Part shown: one piece after another, positions 42,504 through 52,508 of the stretch
Numbering within the stretch: the stretch's first letter is position 1
Layout of the letters: every line of letters begins with the position of its first letter
Assembly: GCA_001544655.2 (NCBI GenBank)
Contig: FCOD02000027.1
Coordinates: 1-64,000, forward strand
DNA from: Caballeronia turbans
Lineage (GTDB): Bacteria > Pseudomonadota > Gammaproteobacteria > Burkholderiales > Burkholderiaceae
Reading direction: 5' to 3'
DNA length: 64,000 nucleotides
Position numbers and translations under genes: made by a program
Notes under the pieces: model-generated
The model's input: the letters and a program-made list of their open reading frames with translations, nothing else
What the model was told of the DNA's origin: nothing
Databases searched by the model: none

Positions 42504-43049
42504 AGGTTCGAAAGCTTGCGAGGAACTGAAAACGGTCAACAACCTTCATTTAACGCGATCGGACGGCGCGATTTGTTGACAGCTGTTACGCGGCCAGCAT
42601 GGCGCTGCGGCGCAGAGTCTTGGTCACGTCTGCAGGTCTCAGGGCGGCCACAAACGTTGGGTCGGGGTCGCCTTCCAATGCCGATCTCAAAGGTCTCGTC
42701 CGCCCACGCTCAAATGGCCGGTCTTCGGCGAGCAGATCGCAGGTGGCATTGCCTCTACGCGGCCAATTGCCGTCCTCCATGATTGCCTTTGCCAAGTCAT
42801 TCGAGCGCCGGCTCTGATCAAAGAACGGACATTTGCGGCGAATGAGACGAACTTCTCCTCGAGCTTTTGGACGGTAGGCCCCATCAGAAAGATGCAAGCG
42901 AATCTCTGACGCGTGGGTGCCTAACGTGTCAAAGTTGACCTGCCGACGAGGGGGCTATCCCGTTCGTTGGGCGACAGCTTTAAAGGAGAACGGCTTCTGC
43001 GAGACCGCGGCTAGCGCACAACGAACCACCGCAGCGAGCGCCGGAACTG
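42504..43049. other. Gene-poor region
   Basis: No supported gene; overlapping frames up to about 100 codons without conserved motifs. The DNA up to 43405 consists of fragments. Confidence 0.45.
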
Positions 43050-43135
43050 TCCGAAAGAAAAGCGATGAATCTCCTGATGCGGGTCCGGCAGCCATGTATG
43101 TACCCAGATTGTCGCTTTCGTCCTTTGCGCTTTGA
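43050..43135 (-). pseudogene. Degraded copy of the hypothetical gene at 26973
   Basis: The minus strand from 43135 matches the 26953-27035 region over about 80 bp: the same AAAGCGACAAT segment, a shared CTGCCGGAC, and CATCAGGAGATTCATCGCTTT. The start codon is ACG (43121) instead of ATG and the frame is lost shortly after. Only the 5' third is recognisable. Confidence 0.65.
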
Positions 43136-43219
43136 ACAGCCTTCCCCGAAGGGAACACACGGTTGATGCCACGGCCGCACTACCCTCGGCCGATTAGCCT
43201 GTATCGTCCCCGTTTCAGT

Positions 43220-43405
43220 CATTTTTTCATCACCTCATCGAGCCAGTCCAGTGCCCTACGATTGAGGAGCGAACGATTGCGCATTTCACAATGCTCATCG
43301 GCCCCTTCCGCCGAAGTGAAGCGAAGCAGAGTTTTCGGACACCGCAATTCCTCGAAAAAGGTTCGCGTCCCACTTGCGAGCGGATCGTTCTCCGCCACGC
43401 TTGAC
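43220..43405 (-). pseudogene. Alpha/beta hydrolase, C-terminal fragment
   Basis: Minus-strand frame ending at TGA 43220 reads ENDPLASGTRTFFEELRCPK, then TLLRFTSAEGADEHCEMRNR and ALDWLDEVMKK: the Asp and His end of an alpha/beta hydrolase of the dipeptidyl-aminopeptidase type. There is no upstream half. Probably a deletion remnant next to the copy at 43050-43135. Confidence 0.65.
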
Positions 43406-43809
43406 TACTGGCTTACGCGGTTTGCTGTCCATTAAGCGCAGCCAATGCTGCCCCGCTGTTGCTACTCACTCAAGTACGACCAGCAGGGCATTATCAGCAG
43501 CGACCAGTCAGTGCAACAGCGTCACGGGCTAAGGAAACTCTTGAGGGTAGATAAAAACGAGATAACAGTTATGTGTGAACCGGGCTAACAGGCCGTGGCG
43601 GCCTCGCGATATATTGGCACGCGCGGAGGAACCCGGGACTGGCCTTGCGAACCTCGTTTTGCGAGACCATCAATGCCGGTCTTGGCACTCTTGGCAGCCC
43701 CGCCCCCGAAACTGTTGCCTAGCACGGATCTACAACGACCTGTCTGCTGAAGGATCAAATCATATGCCGTCCCGGGGCCGCTCTTGATATTCCTTATTGG
43801 GATCCTTCA
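43406..43809. other. Intergenic region
   Basis: No supported gene. It should contain the promoter of the hydrolase at 43810, but no clear -35/-10 pair was recognised. Confidence 0.4.
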
Positions 43810-44583
43810 ATGAACCGACGTAAGTTCACGACAGGCATGCTCGCCGGCGCCATTACTGCGGCGGTTGCGGTGCGGGCTAACGCTACACAGCCCGTCGTTA
43901 CCGGGTCCCGCAACGTCGTACTTGTTCACGGCCTATTCGCCGAAGGGTCGTGTTGGTCGGAAGTGATTCCTGGACTACAGCGGGCAGGACTCAACGTCAC
44001 CTCCGTGCAAAACCCTCTGACCACACTCCCCGACGCAGTTGCGAGCGCACAGCGTGTGCTGGCGAGGCAGGACGGTCCCACTGTACTCGTCGGGCATTCC
44101 TTTTCGGGGATGATTGTGACCGAGGCCGGAACGAATCCTAATGTGACGGCACTTGTGTATGTGGCAGCGCGTGCGCCAGACGCTGGGGAAGACTACACGG
44201 CGCTCGCAAAAACGTTCCCGACGCCTCCGGCTTCCGCTGGAATCGTTTTTGATGGCGATGAGGGGCGCTTGACCGAGGACGCTTTTTTGCGCGATTTCGC
44301 GGGAGATCTTCCAGTCGCAAGAGCAAGGGAGCTGTTTGCGGTGCAAGCACCGTTCCACAAGGACCTTCTCGCTGGCAAAACCGCGCACGCGGCATGGCGC
44401 TCGAAACCGAGCTTTTACGCGGTGTCTACTCAGGATCGGACAATCGACCCCGGGCTTCAACGCTACATGGCCAAGCGGATGGGCGCGACAACCATCGAAA
44501 TCGAGGCAAGTCACCTGTCTTTGATCTCTCACCCGGATTTGATTACAAACCTGGTTCTGAGGGCCGCGAAACAAGCCGTATAA
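43810..44583 (+). CDS. Exported alpha/beta hydrolase
   Basis: 257 residues. A leader MNRRKFTTGMLAGAITAA with a twin-Arg-like RRKFT (Tat-type) directs export. The mature enzyme starts with NVVLVHGLFAEGSCWSEV (oxyanion loop HG), then the nucleophile elbow GHSFSG (Ser about 98) and a late His in EASHLSLISHP; the Asp is probably in STQDRTIDP. It belongs to the HNL/esterase-like group that includes many small periplasmic esterases of unknown substrate. The neighbour at 44802 is a paralogue. Confidence 0.88.
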   Translation: MNRRKFTTGMLAGAITAAVAVRANATQPVVTGSRNVVLVHGLFAEGSCWSEVIPGLQRAGLNVTSVQNPLTTLPDAVASAQRVLARQDGPTVLVGHSFSGMIVTEAGTNPNVTALVYVAARAPDAGEDYTALAKTFPTPPASAGIVFDGDEGRLTEDAFLRDFAGDLPVARARELFAVQAPFHKDLLAGKTAHAAWRSKPSFYAVSTQDRTIDPGLQRYMAKRMGATTIEIEASHLSLISHPDLITNLVLRAAKQAV

Positions 44584-44801
44584 GAGTGTTTGACTTCGGT
44601 ACTCGGCGCCGGCGAAGACGAAAGACCTCGCCGTCTCGCGCGCTAGCGCGCGAGTCACAAAACGAGCGGTAGGTGTGTCTAACGCAGTTATGGCCACGGT
44701 GGATAGCCGCTGGACTCCCAATATAACGGCCCTGCGTCCGCCACTCTATCGAGCTATCTAGTTTTGAGGGTCCATGCAACGTTTAATGGAGAGGATCAGT
44801 G

Positions 44802-45740
44802 ATGAAGCGCAGGAGGTTCCTAGCAGATTTGTCAGCAGGCGCAGTCGGGTCCAGTCTAGCGACACTAAGGATGAGCAGCGCTCAAGCAGAGGAGAGAAAA
44901 TCGACGTTCGTGTTCGTGCACGGCGCATGGTTCGGTGGCTGGTGCTGGTCCGAAGTGGTGAGGCTATTAGCTCAGCAAGGCCACAACGCAGTGGCGGTAG
45001 ACCTGCCTGGACATGGTATAAGCGCCCGGTTTCCCGCCGCTTACCTGACCACCCCCCAGAGCCCTGCGAGCCTAAGCACTGAGGTGTCGCCGTTGGCAAC
45101 AATCACACTTAGAGACTATCGCGATCATGTTCTCAGGATCATCAACGGGTTGGTCGGCAAAGGAAGCGGCCCAGTAATTTTGGTCGGCCACAGTTTGGGA
45201 GGCGTCACGCTCAATGCCGTCGCCGAAGCCGAACCGTCGCTGATCCGGCGACTGGTGTACCTCACAGCCTTCGCTCCCGTTCGAAAGCCATCGGTTCTAG
45301 ACTATCTGAGCCAACCCAACTTCGTCGCGTCCAAGCTCTTGCCGCTGTTCCTTGGTGACCCATCGCGATTGGGCGCCGCCCGAATTAACCCTAATTCCAA
45401 CGATCCTACGTACACGTCGAATGCCAAGAACGCGCTTTTTCAGGACGCCACTGAAAACGCCGTTGCGGCGACGCTTAATTTGATGACGCCGGATGAGCCA
45501 TTACACGGGCTGGCGGATGACGCGACCGTGACCGCCGGCCGTTGGGGCAGTGTCCCCCGAGCCTATATTCGGTGCACGAATGATAATGCGATACCGCTCG
45601 CCGGACAGGATCAGATGATCGCTGAAGGCGATGAGCTAACTCCGCGGAATCGTTATATTCAGAAATGCATCGACAGTAGCCATTCAGCGTTCCTCTCGCA
45701 TGCGGACGAAGTGACACAAGTGCTCCTACAAATTGTGTGA
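44802..45740 (+). CDS. Exported alpha/beta hydrolase, second copy
   Basis: 312 residues from the ATG at 44802 (GAGAGG 7 nt upstream). N-terminal MKRRRFLADLSAGAVG is a Tat-type signal. Catalytic features are VFVHGAWFGGWCWSEV, nucleophile elbow GHSLGG, and a C-terminal SSHSAFLSHADEV His. It is related to the hydrolase at 43810 but carries an insert after the second strand (FPAAYLTTPQSPASLSTEVS). Both could process extracellular esters for the aromatic catabolism genes that follow. Confidence 0.88.
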   Translation: MKRRRFLADLSAGAVGSSLATLRMSSAQAEERKSTFVFVHGAWFGGWCWSEVVRLLAQQGHNAVAVDLPGHGISARFPAAYLTTPQSPASLSTEVSPLATITLRDYRDHVLRIINGLVGKGSGPVILVGHSLGGVTLNAVAEAEPSLIRRLVYLTAFAPVRKPSVLDYLSQPNFVASKLLPLFLGDPSRLGAARINPNSNDPTYTSNAKNALFQDATENAVAATLNLMTPDEPLHGLADDATVTAGRWGSVPRAYIRCTNDNAIPLAGQDQMIAEGDELTPRNRYIQKCIDSSHSAFLSHADEVTQVLLQIV

Positions 45741-46529
45741 TCTAGTTCATTTGATCCGCGGAAGGGTCTCGTTGCCTTATTCGCGCGACCGTCCGTAGTA
45801 TTCGACGCGTGCGCCAAGTTCGCGGATGAGCTTCGTCGGCGCCTCCAGACGGTGGCGCTTCTCAGCTTGAAAAACTGCTTCGGTTGGCGTCGGCCCGAAA
45901 GGCCCCTGAGGCAAGCAGGTCGAGCACGCTCGACCATCCAACTCATATTTAGGGCGACCTCTCTTTGTAGCTCTAGCGCTTACTTACCTCGCAAAGTCGA
46001 CGCGCTGGCCTTACCCGTCGACCTATCGTTGCAAGTTGATTGTCTCTCAGTCGTCGATAGCGACCGCCTTTCGAGCGTTTCAAGAAGCACAACAACTTCG
46101 CCTGGCCGGTTTGTGCAAGCGACGGTTGGGTCGGTTTCAGCCAACACCCGACGACAGCCGCTCTACCTCCGAGCGCCCGGGCATCGTCAGCGGAAATGAC
46201 CGTTAGCGCCAAACAGACGAGGATTGACATCAAGGTGACGCATCTGTGTTGGCTGCATAGGACTCACTCTCGCGCTAATAAGAAAAGCGGGCGCAGCCCG
46301 ATGCCCGGCCGCGCGCGTTGTCCTCGCTCGTACAGGTGCGCGAGCCGTCGGAGGGTCGCATTCTCCGGCGCCGGCTGGCATGATCATCGCCGAAAAGGGG
46401 CGTCGGGTAAGTAGGAGTACCAACTGTGGCGCGTCGAAATATGCATAGCGGCTAGTCCGATACCGACATTGGGCGGACCCCAGCGCTACCGCACAATGTC
46501 GTCATCGTCGACAATGAGCGTTGTGTCCT
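45741..46529. other. Gene-poor region
   Basis: About 800 bp without a supported gene. A minus-strand frame at 45973-46233 begins with a weak hydrophobic segment but has no ribosome site. Other frames are short and show no motif. Confidence 0.4.
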
Positions 46530-46956
46530 GACCAACAAGCAACGAAGCATGGAATCCAGCATCCAGTCTCTCAGGGGCTCACCAGAGCCTTTTTCGCCGA
46601 CGCGAAAGTGTCGGCATTTTTTTGGGGGGCTGACGTGCTGGACGACGAACTTGGAGTTCCTCGCGACGAATTTGCCGTCGGCGGCATTGATCGAGGTGCA
46701 CAAGCATACCTCGACGGATGTAGACACCGTCTCGCGAAGCCCGGACGTACCATCTGCCTCATCAACCCCGGCAGCGTGCACGAAGGGCGCCCCGCGCTTC
46801 GAGGGTGGCTGGATCTATCGGATGATGTATGTGCCTACCGCCGACCTCGCGGACATGCTTAACCATGAGCGCCGGCCATTGATCGGTACGCTTCATTTCG
46901 AGACCGTCATTGACGACCCGCTGACGATGTGGTTGCTGTACGGACTCCATTGTTAG
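46530..46956 (+). pseudogene. AraC-family regulator, N-terminal cupin fragment with frameshift
   Basis: One frame reads GGIDRGAQAYLDGCRHRLAK then PGRTICLINPGSVHEG, the effector-binding cupin of AraC/XylS regulators. A +1 shift at the GGGCGCC run (about 46785) is needed to continue APRFEGGWIYRMMYVPTADL. The protein stops at 46956; the C-terminal DNA-binding domain is absent. A non-functional remnant. Confidence 0.6.
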
Positions 46957-47220
46957 TCGGAATCGACCCAAATTCATCTTCCAAAAAACGCCTCGCGTCT
47001 TACTGTAGCGTTGTTTCAACTAGTGCAGCGGCACGCACAGACGGATCGGAGCATCGACGCTTTAACGTTGCTGCCGGGCGCAGCCAATGTTCCAGCTCAA
47101 CGTGGCCTGCTCCGATTACTTCCACGCATCGGATTTGATCCGGTGATTCGCGCGCTCACGCCGGCTGCTCCGTGCGATTTTGAAGACGATTTGTCAGTCT
47201 TGGCGGCTCTGGCTGTATCT
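46957..47220. other. Intergenic region
   Basis: No gene recognised; a biased short frame runs through into the LysR gene on the other strand. Confidence 0.4.
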
Positions 47221-48120
47221 TCAAACCGATTGCGTAACAAACGCGAGCACCGTCTCCCTAAAGCGCGACGCGGCCGGACTTTGCGTCTGCGAACGCGTGA
47301 CGAGGTGCAACGGCGCGCGAAACGCATCGTCGCCTGCGACGCGGCAATAACGCACGCTTTCCTGCCGATACCGCTGCATCGACGCCGGCACCAGCGTCAC
47401 CCCGCCGCCCGCTGCGACGAGGTTGATGGCCGTCACCATGCGCGGCACTTCATCGACCACACGCGGCGTGAAGCCGCGCGCCTCGCACGCACGAATGAAG
47501 TCCGCGTACATGCCCGGCGCTCCCGGCCTGCGCACGAAGATGAAAGGCTCCGCGGCGAGCGCATCGAGCGCAACCGCGCGCGCGCCGATCAATGCATGGC
47601 CGAGCGGCAGCACCAGTCTCATGCGTTCCTGCGCCAGCAGTTCGAAGCGCAGATCGACGGGTGTCTCGATGGGCTTGCGCAAGATCGCCACGTCGATCTC
47701 CCCGTTCGACATCATCTCGATGATCTCCGCCGCATTGATCTCGCTCAGTTCGACGGAGATGCCCGGATGCGTCTCACGAAACCCGCGGATCGCCGTGGTG
47801 GCGAGCGGATGAAACGCCGCCGAACTCGTCAGCGCAATGCGCACGCGCCCGACTTCGCCCCTTGACACGCGCCGCGCATGTGTGACCCCTTGCTCCAGCG
47901 TGCGCAAGGCCGCGCGCGCATGTTCTGCGAACGCTTCGCCGGGCGCGGTCAGTTCGACGCCACGCGGCTGACGCAGAAAGAGCGCGAAGCCCAATTCCTG
48001 CTCCAGTTCCTGAATCTGCTGCGAGAGCGGCGGTTGCTGCATATGCAATCGTGCGGCCGCGCGCGTGACTTGCCGCTCGTCCGCCACGGCGAGGAAGTAA
48101 CGCAAATGGCGCAATTCCAT
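47221..48120 (-). CDS. LysR family transcriptional regulator
   Basis: 299 residues. N-terminal helix-turn-helix MELRHLRYFLAVADERQVTR, LHMQQPPLSQQIQELEQELG, then an effector domain (IALTSSAAFHPLATTAIRGF, IIEMMSNGEIDVAILRKP) of the BenM/CatM/TsaR type that senses aromatic acids. It is divergent from the transporter-hydrolase operon at 48234-52341, with two symmetric sites in between (48138-48181), so it is its likely activator. Confidence 0.92.
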   Translation of the reverse strand: MELRHLRYFLAVADERQVTRAAARLHMQQPPLSQQIQELEQELGFALFLRQPRGVELTAPGEAFAEHARAALRTLEQGVTHARRVSRGEVGRVRIALTSSAAFHPLATTAIRGFRETHPGISVELSEINAAEIIEMMSNGEIDVAILRKPIETPVDLRFELLAQERMRLVLPLGHALIGARAVALDALAAEPFIFVRRPGAPGMYADFIRACEARGFTPRVVDEVPRMVTAINLVAAGGGVTLVPASMQRYRQESVRYCRVAGDDAFRAPLHLVTRSQTQSPAASRFRETVLAFVTQSV

Positions 48121-48137
48121 CGTGTTTGCCTCGCGGT

Positions 48138-48181
48138 ATATCCAATGAATATGGCAACGTCATCCGATATGTATTTTACAT
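48138..48181. promoter_or_regulatory. Paired palindromic sites between divergent LysR and transporter genes
   Basis: ATATCCAATGAATAT (48138-48152) has ATA/TAT ends and fits the LysR T-N11-A rule. ATGTA-TTT-TACAT (48169-48181) is a perfect inverted repeat 16 bp further. They lie 18 and 49 bp from the LysR start, the expected recognition and activation sites. Confidence 0.6.
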
Positions 48182-48233
48182 TTGGCGCGACGCTTCTTAA
48201 GCTGGGTTCACACGAAAAGATCGAAGGAGACAT

Positions 48234-49589
48234 ATGCAATCCGTGCTGAACACCGGTGCGCCGCCCGCCGCCGCGCCGCCGCTGACGAGCTCGCAAGTGC
48301 GCCGCGCGGTGCTGGCGTCGGTCATCGGCAACGGCCTCGAATGGTTCGACTTTCTGGTCTACGGCTACTTCGCGAAAACCATCGCGCAGGTGTTCTTCCC
48401 GGTCGATAACAACCTCCTCTCGATCACGCTGACGCTCGCGACATTTGCGATCGGCTTCATCGTGCGGCCGTTGGGAGGCATCGCGATCGGCGCGTGGGCT
48501 GATCGTCACGGACGGCGCAAGACGCTCTCGATGCTGATTCTGCTGATGGCCGCCAGCACATTGCTCATGGGTCTCACGCCCGGCTACGCGAGCATCGGCA
48601 TTGCTGCGCCCTTGCTGGTGCTCCTCGCGCGCGTGCTGCAAGGCTTGTCGGTCGGCGGGGAATTCGCCACCGCCGCCGCGATGCTCAGCGAATATGCGCC
48701 TCCCGGCCGCAAGATGTTCTTCGGCAGTTTTCAGATGACATCGCAAGCGGTCGCGCTGCTGCTGTCGTCGTCATGCGGCTATCTGCTCACGACGCATCTG
48801 TCCAGCGACGCGCTTACCTCGTGGGGCTGGCGCGTGCCGTTTCTGCTCGGCGCGCTCGTCGGCCCGGTCGGGTTCTATATTCGCCACAAGGTCTCCGAAT
48901 CGCCGGAATTCGTGCAGCTGCGCCAGCAACTCGGCCACGCGCCGCGTCAGTCGTTGCGCGCCTTCTTTCATGAACGCGGCGATGCGGCGCTGTGTGCAAT
49001 GGGCGTCATCATTGTCGGCACGGCAACCAATTATCTGTGGCATTCGTATTTGCCGCTTTATGTCGAACGGCAGTTGCATCTGCCGCTGAAGAACGCACTG
49101 CTCGGCACGGCCATTTCCGGTTTGATCGGCATCGTCGGCTATCCGCTGGCGGGCAGGCTCGCGGATCGCTTCGGCGCGTACTGGCTGTTCTTTCCCATCA
49201 CGATTCTGTGGATCTGCGCGGCGTGGCCGTTGTTCTCCTGGGTGCTCGCCGCGCCCACGCCCGAGCGCGTTTTCGCCGCGCAGATGATCGCCACCGTCGT
49301 GTTGAGTCTGATGTCGGGCGCGCATCCCGGCATGCTGACGCAACTGTTCCCGACCGCGACGCGTTCGATGGGCGTCGCGCTTTCGTACAACATCGCCGTG
49401 ACCTTGTTCGGCGGCCTCGCGCCGCTGACGGTCTCGACGTTGATCGGCGTGTCCGGATCGCGCATGGTGCCTGCGTGGTATCTGATGTTCGCGGGCATCG
49501 TGTCGCTGCTGCTCGTGGGACTGAGCGCATCGGGACGGCGGCTGTGCCGCGAGCCGAATCTGTGGCCGAAGGACGGCGCGCATTCATGA
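48234..49589 (+). CDS. MFS transporter, metabolite:H+ symporter (MHS) family
   Basis: 451 residues with 12 predicted helices. The opening ASVIGNGLEWFDFLVYGYFA is the MHS signature, and the loop after helix 2 reads GAWADRHGRRKTLS, the MFS motif. Family members move dicarboxylates, shikimate, citrate or aromatic acids with protons. GGAGAC precedes the ATG. Its stop overlaps the next start (ATGA), so uptake and hydrolysis are coupled. With the tannase-type gene downstream, the substrate is likely a phenolic acid or its ester. Confidence 0.92.
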   Translation: MQSVLNTGAPPAAAPPLTSSQVRRAVLASVIGNGLEWFDFLVYGYFAKTIAQVFFPVDNNLLSITLTLATFAIGFIVRPLGGIAIGAWADRHGRRKTLSMLILLMAASTLLMGLTPGYASIGIAAPLLVLLARVLQGLSVGGEFATAAAMLSEYAPPGRKMFFGSFQMTSQAVALLLSSSCGYLLTTHLSSDALTSWGWRVPFLLGALVGPVGFYIRHKVSESPEFVQLRQQLGHAPRQSLRAFFHERGDAALCAMGVIIVGTATNYLWHSYLPLYVERQLHLPLKNALLGTAISGLIGIVGYPLAGRLADRFGAYWLFFPITILWICAAWPLFSWVLAAPTPERVFAAQMIATVVLSLMSGAHPGMLTQLFPTATRSMGVALSYNIAVTLFGGLAPLTVSTLIGVSGSRMVPAWYLMFAGIVSLLLVGLSASGRRLCREPNLWPKDGAHS

Positions 49590-50584
49590 CAATGCCCGTG
49601 AACGAAGCGCGTCCGCGCAACGAAGCGCCGGTGCGCGTGGTCGGCGCTGCGCGCTTTCGCATCTCGACGCCGCGAGGCAGCGGCTGCGTGCCGGTGTTCT
49701 TCGGCGGCGCATCGGATAGGGCGTCGATCGAGCGTGTCGTCATCATGCTGCACGGTCGCCTGCGCGATGCCGATGCTTATCTACGCACAGTCGAACGCGC
49801 GCTGCATGCATCGTCCGTGGCACGCGAAACGACGCTACTCATCGCGCCGCAATTTCTCGCGACCGCCGATGTAGAGCATCACGCGCTCGATGCCGGCGCG
49901 CTGCATTGGGAGTGGACCGCATGGATGGGCGGCCTCGATGCGCGCGGTCCGAACGCGCTGAGTTCGTTCGATGTGCTCGACGCGTTGATCGCGCATTACG
50001 CGCATTGCGCGCGCTATCCGGCGATACGCGACATCGTGATCGCGGGACATTCGGGCGGCGCGCAGATGGCGCATCGCTATGCGATCGTCGGACGCGCATC
50101 GAGCGGTGCGGCGAGGCTGCGTCATGTGATCGCGAATCCATCGTCGTATGTGTATTTCGATGCGTCGCGGCCCTATCCGGCGAGCCTTCCATGCGATGAC
50201 GTCAACGACTGGAAATATGGCCTTGGCCGCTTGCCACGCTACGCACGCGACGACGCGCAAAGGCGCGATCTCGAAGCGCATTACGCGCGTAGCGACGTGA
50301 CCTATCTGCTGGGCGAACACGATTGCAATCCGCTGCATCCGGCGCTGGATCGCACGTGCGCGGCCAATGCACAGGGCCCGCATCGGCTGGCGCGGGGCCG
50401 GGCGTATTACGCGTATCTGCTGGCGCGGCATCCCGGGTTGATGCATCGCTATCACGAAGTGCCGGAAGCGGGTCATAGCGGCGAGGCGATGTTCGTATCG
50501 GATGCGGGCATACGCGCCCTCTTCGGCGACGATGCGCGCCTCGTGCGATCCGTCGCCGGCGGGGCGGGCGGCTCAAGCGAATAA
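49586..50584 (+). CDS. Alpha/beta hydrolase (esterase-like)
   Basis: 332 residues. The strand RVVIMLHGRLRDADAYLRTV supplies the oxyanion loop, the nucleophile elbow is IAGHSGGAQMAHRYA, and the late His is EAGHSGEAMF. It lacks a signal peptide, so it acts in the cytoplasm. The ATG at 49586 overlaps the transporter stop; an ATG at 49592 is possible. GC-rich codon use like its neighbours. It probably hydrolyses the transported ester or an intermediate. Confidence 0.85.
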   Translation: MTMPVNEARPRNEAPVRVVGAARFRISTPRGSGCVPVFFGGASDRASIERVVIMLHGRLRDADAYLRTVERALHASSVARETTLLIAPQFLATADVEHHALDAGALHWEWTAWMGGLDARGPNALSSFDVLDALIAHYAHCARYPAIRDIVIAGHSGGAQMAHRYAIVGRASSGAARLRHVIANPSSYVYFDASRPYPASLPCDDVNDWKYGLGRLPRYARDDAQRRDLEAHYARSDVTYLLGEHDCNPLHPALDRTCAANAQGPHRLARGRAYYAYLLARHPGLMHRYHEVPEAGHSGEAMFVSDAGIRALFGDDARLVRSVAGGAGGSSE

Positions 50585-50640
50585 GAGCAGCACTGTCAAC
50601 CGGCCCGGGCGTTCGATTCGTGCCGATACAGGAGACGACC

Positions 50641-52341
50641 ATGAAGAGCAGAACGTCGGGGCGCACGCTCGCCCTGGGTGCGCTATGCGCAGCGTTTTCG
50701 ATGGCGATTGCCGGATGCGGCGGCGGCGATAGTGGCTCGCCTGCAGCCGTCGCGAACGTGCCGACGCAGGCGCAAACGCAAACGCAGACTCAGACGGCAT
50801 CGCAACAATGCGCCGCGCTCGCGGGCTTGACGATTCCGGCGTCATCCATCGGCGCCCCGACGAGCGGTGCGAAGATCGCGACCGCGACGCTCGTCGAAAC
50901 GAGCGGCGAGTATTGCCAGGTGAACGGCGTCATTGCACCCGTCGATCCGGCGGCGCCCGTCATCAACTTCCAGGTGAACCTGCCGACCGACTGGAATCAC
51001 AAGTCGCTGCACTACGGCGGCGGCGGTTTCGATGGCACGCTCATCACCGGTGTCGCCGCGCTCGACATGGCGCCCACCGGCACGCCGACGCCGCTTGCAT
51101 CCGGCTACGCCACCTTCGGCGACGATTCGGGACATCAGAGTTCCAGCATCACGAATGGCTCCTTCGCGGCCAACGACGAAGCGCTCGCCAACTACGGCGG
51201 CCTGAGCTTGAAGAAGACGCACGATGTTGCGATGCTGCTCATCAGGAAGCGCTACGCGCAGATGCCCGCGAAGCGTTACTTCTTCGGCAGCTCGACGGGC
51301 GGCCGCGACGGTCTCACCGAAATTCAGCGCTGGCCCGGCGACTACGACGGCATCGTCGTGAATCGGCCCGCGCTCAACTACACGGGCTTGCGCCTGTCGA
51401 ACGTCGTGTTGGGACGCGCGCTTTATTTGCGCAACGGCGCGGGCTGGCTCGATGTCGCCAAGACCGAACTGCTGCAGAACGCCGTCATGAAGGAATGCGA
51501 TACGCTCGACGGCGTGGCCGACGGCATCATCTCGAACGTCGATGCCTGCAAGCTGCACGCGCTCAAGGTGCTCGCGTCGTTGCGTTGTCCGGGCGGCAAG
51601 GATGCGGGCGATAGCTGTCTCTCCGATCCGCAACTCGCGACCGTCGTCACGATCGCATCGCCCCTGCTGCTGCCCTATCCGCTCGCCAACGGCGTACATC
51701 GCTATGCGGGCTACAACATTCTCGCCGGCTCGGTGTTCGCGGGACCGTTTACGACGCGCGATTTCGGTGAATCGAAAACGCCGTCGAATCCTGCGGGCAA
51801 GCACGACGCGAATCAATGGGTGACCGGCGATCAATGGGTCAAATTCTTCGTTACACGCGCGCCGACATTCGATTCGCTGACCTTCGATCCGTACGATCCG
51901 GGCGCATACCGATCGCGCGTACAGACCGTTTCCGCGCTGAGCGATGCGACGGACACGGACCTCGGCGCGTTCGCGGCGAAGGGCGGCAAGATCATCATGA
52001 CGCATGGACTTGCCGATGAAATCGTCAGCACGGAGTCGAGCACGGACTACTTCAACGGACTGGTCGGACGCTACGGTCGCGGCAAGGTCGACGGCTTCGT
52101 GCGCTTCTATTTGATGCCCGGCGTCGGACACGGAACGGGGCCGTTCCATCCGGCAATCGATTCGCTGTCCGCGCTCGATCGCTGGGTCGAATCGGGCGCT
52201 GCGCCCGAGACCTTGCAGATGAGCGACCTCAACACGGCGACGCTCGGACGCACACGGCCGCTGTGCCGTTATCCGGCGTGGCCGAGGTTTGTCGGCGGCG
52301 ACGTGAACGACGCGACGAGTTTTGCGTGTGTGTATCGGTAA
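50641..52341 (+). CDS. Tannase/feruloyl esterase family lipoprotein
   Basis: 566 residues. A lipoprotein signal with lipobox AIAGC is followed by a Thr/Gln repeat (QTQTQTQT) linker and the tannase/feruloyl esterase domain: GGGGFDGTLI, ASGYATFGDDSGHQ, nucleophile FFGSSTGGRDG, Asp in HGLADEIVSTE and His in MPGVGHGTGP. The family norm CS-D-HC uses a disulfide between Cys next to Ser and Cys after His; here both are replaced (GSS, GHG), a coordinated loss. It should release gallate, ferulate or similar from esters in the periplasm. Confidence 0.9.
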   Translation: MKSRTSGRTLALGALCAAFSMAIAGCGGGDSGSPAAVANVPTQAQTQTQTQTASQQCAALAGLTIPASSIGAPTSGAKIATATLVETSGEYCQVNGVIAPVDPAAPVINFQVNLPTDWNHKSLHYGGGGFDGTLITGVAALDMAPTGTPTPLASGYATFGDDSGHQSSSITNGSFAANDEALANYGGLSLKKTHDVAMLLIRKRYAQMPAKRYFFGSSTGGRDGLTEIQRWPGDYDGIVVNRPALNYTGLRLSNVVLGRALYLRNGAGWLDVAKTELLQNAVMKECDTLDGVADGIISNVDACKLHALKVLASLRCPGGKDAGDSCLSDPQLATVVTIASPLLLPYPLANGVHRYAGYNILAGSVFAGPFTTRDFGESKTPSNPAGKHDANQWVTGDQWVKFFVTRAPTFDSLTFDPYDPGAYRSRVQTVSALSDATDTDLGAFAAKGGKIIMTHGLADEIVSTESSTDYFNGLVGRYGRGKVDGFVRFYLMPGVGHGTGPFHPAIDSLSALDRWVESGAAPETLQMSDLNTATLGRTRPLCRYPAWPRFVGGDVNDATSFACVYR

Positions 52342-52508
52342 GACGTAAGCCAAAAGTGCCTACGGCGCGGCACCTGGCAGAAAAGCGCATCCACGATCAG
52401 CGCCGTAAGCCAGTGTCGCGCGCACAGTTGAAGCCAGACACCGCTGAAGCTGGCGTCGGGTGACGTGTGGTCGTCGTCCATAGCGAGCAGTGTGGCTAGA
52501 GGACAGAA

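Noticed and set aside
48992-49585. Long upstream extension of the hydrolase frame through the transporter gene
   Set aside because: Composition is Arg/Ala-rich and it overlaps the intact MHS transporter; the real hydrolase starts at 49586 with an ATGA overlap.
50842-52353. 503-codon minus-strand frame opposite the tannase gene
   Set aside because: Antisense shadow in very GC-rich coding DNA; it has no motif, whereas the plus-strand frame has the complete esterase family.
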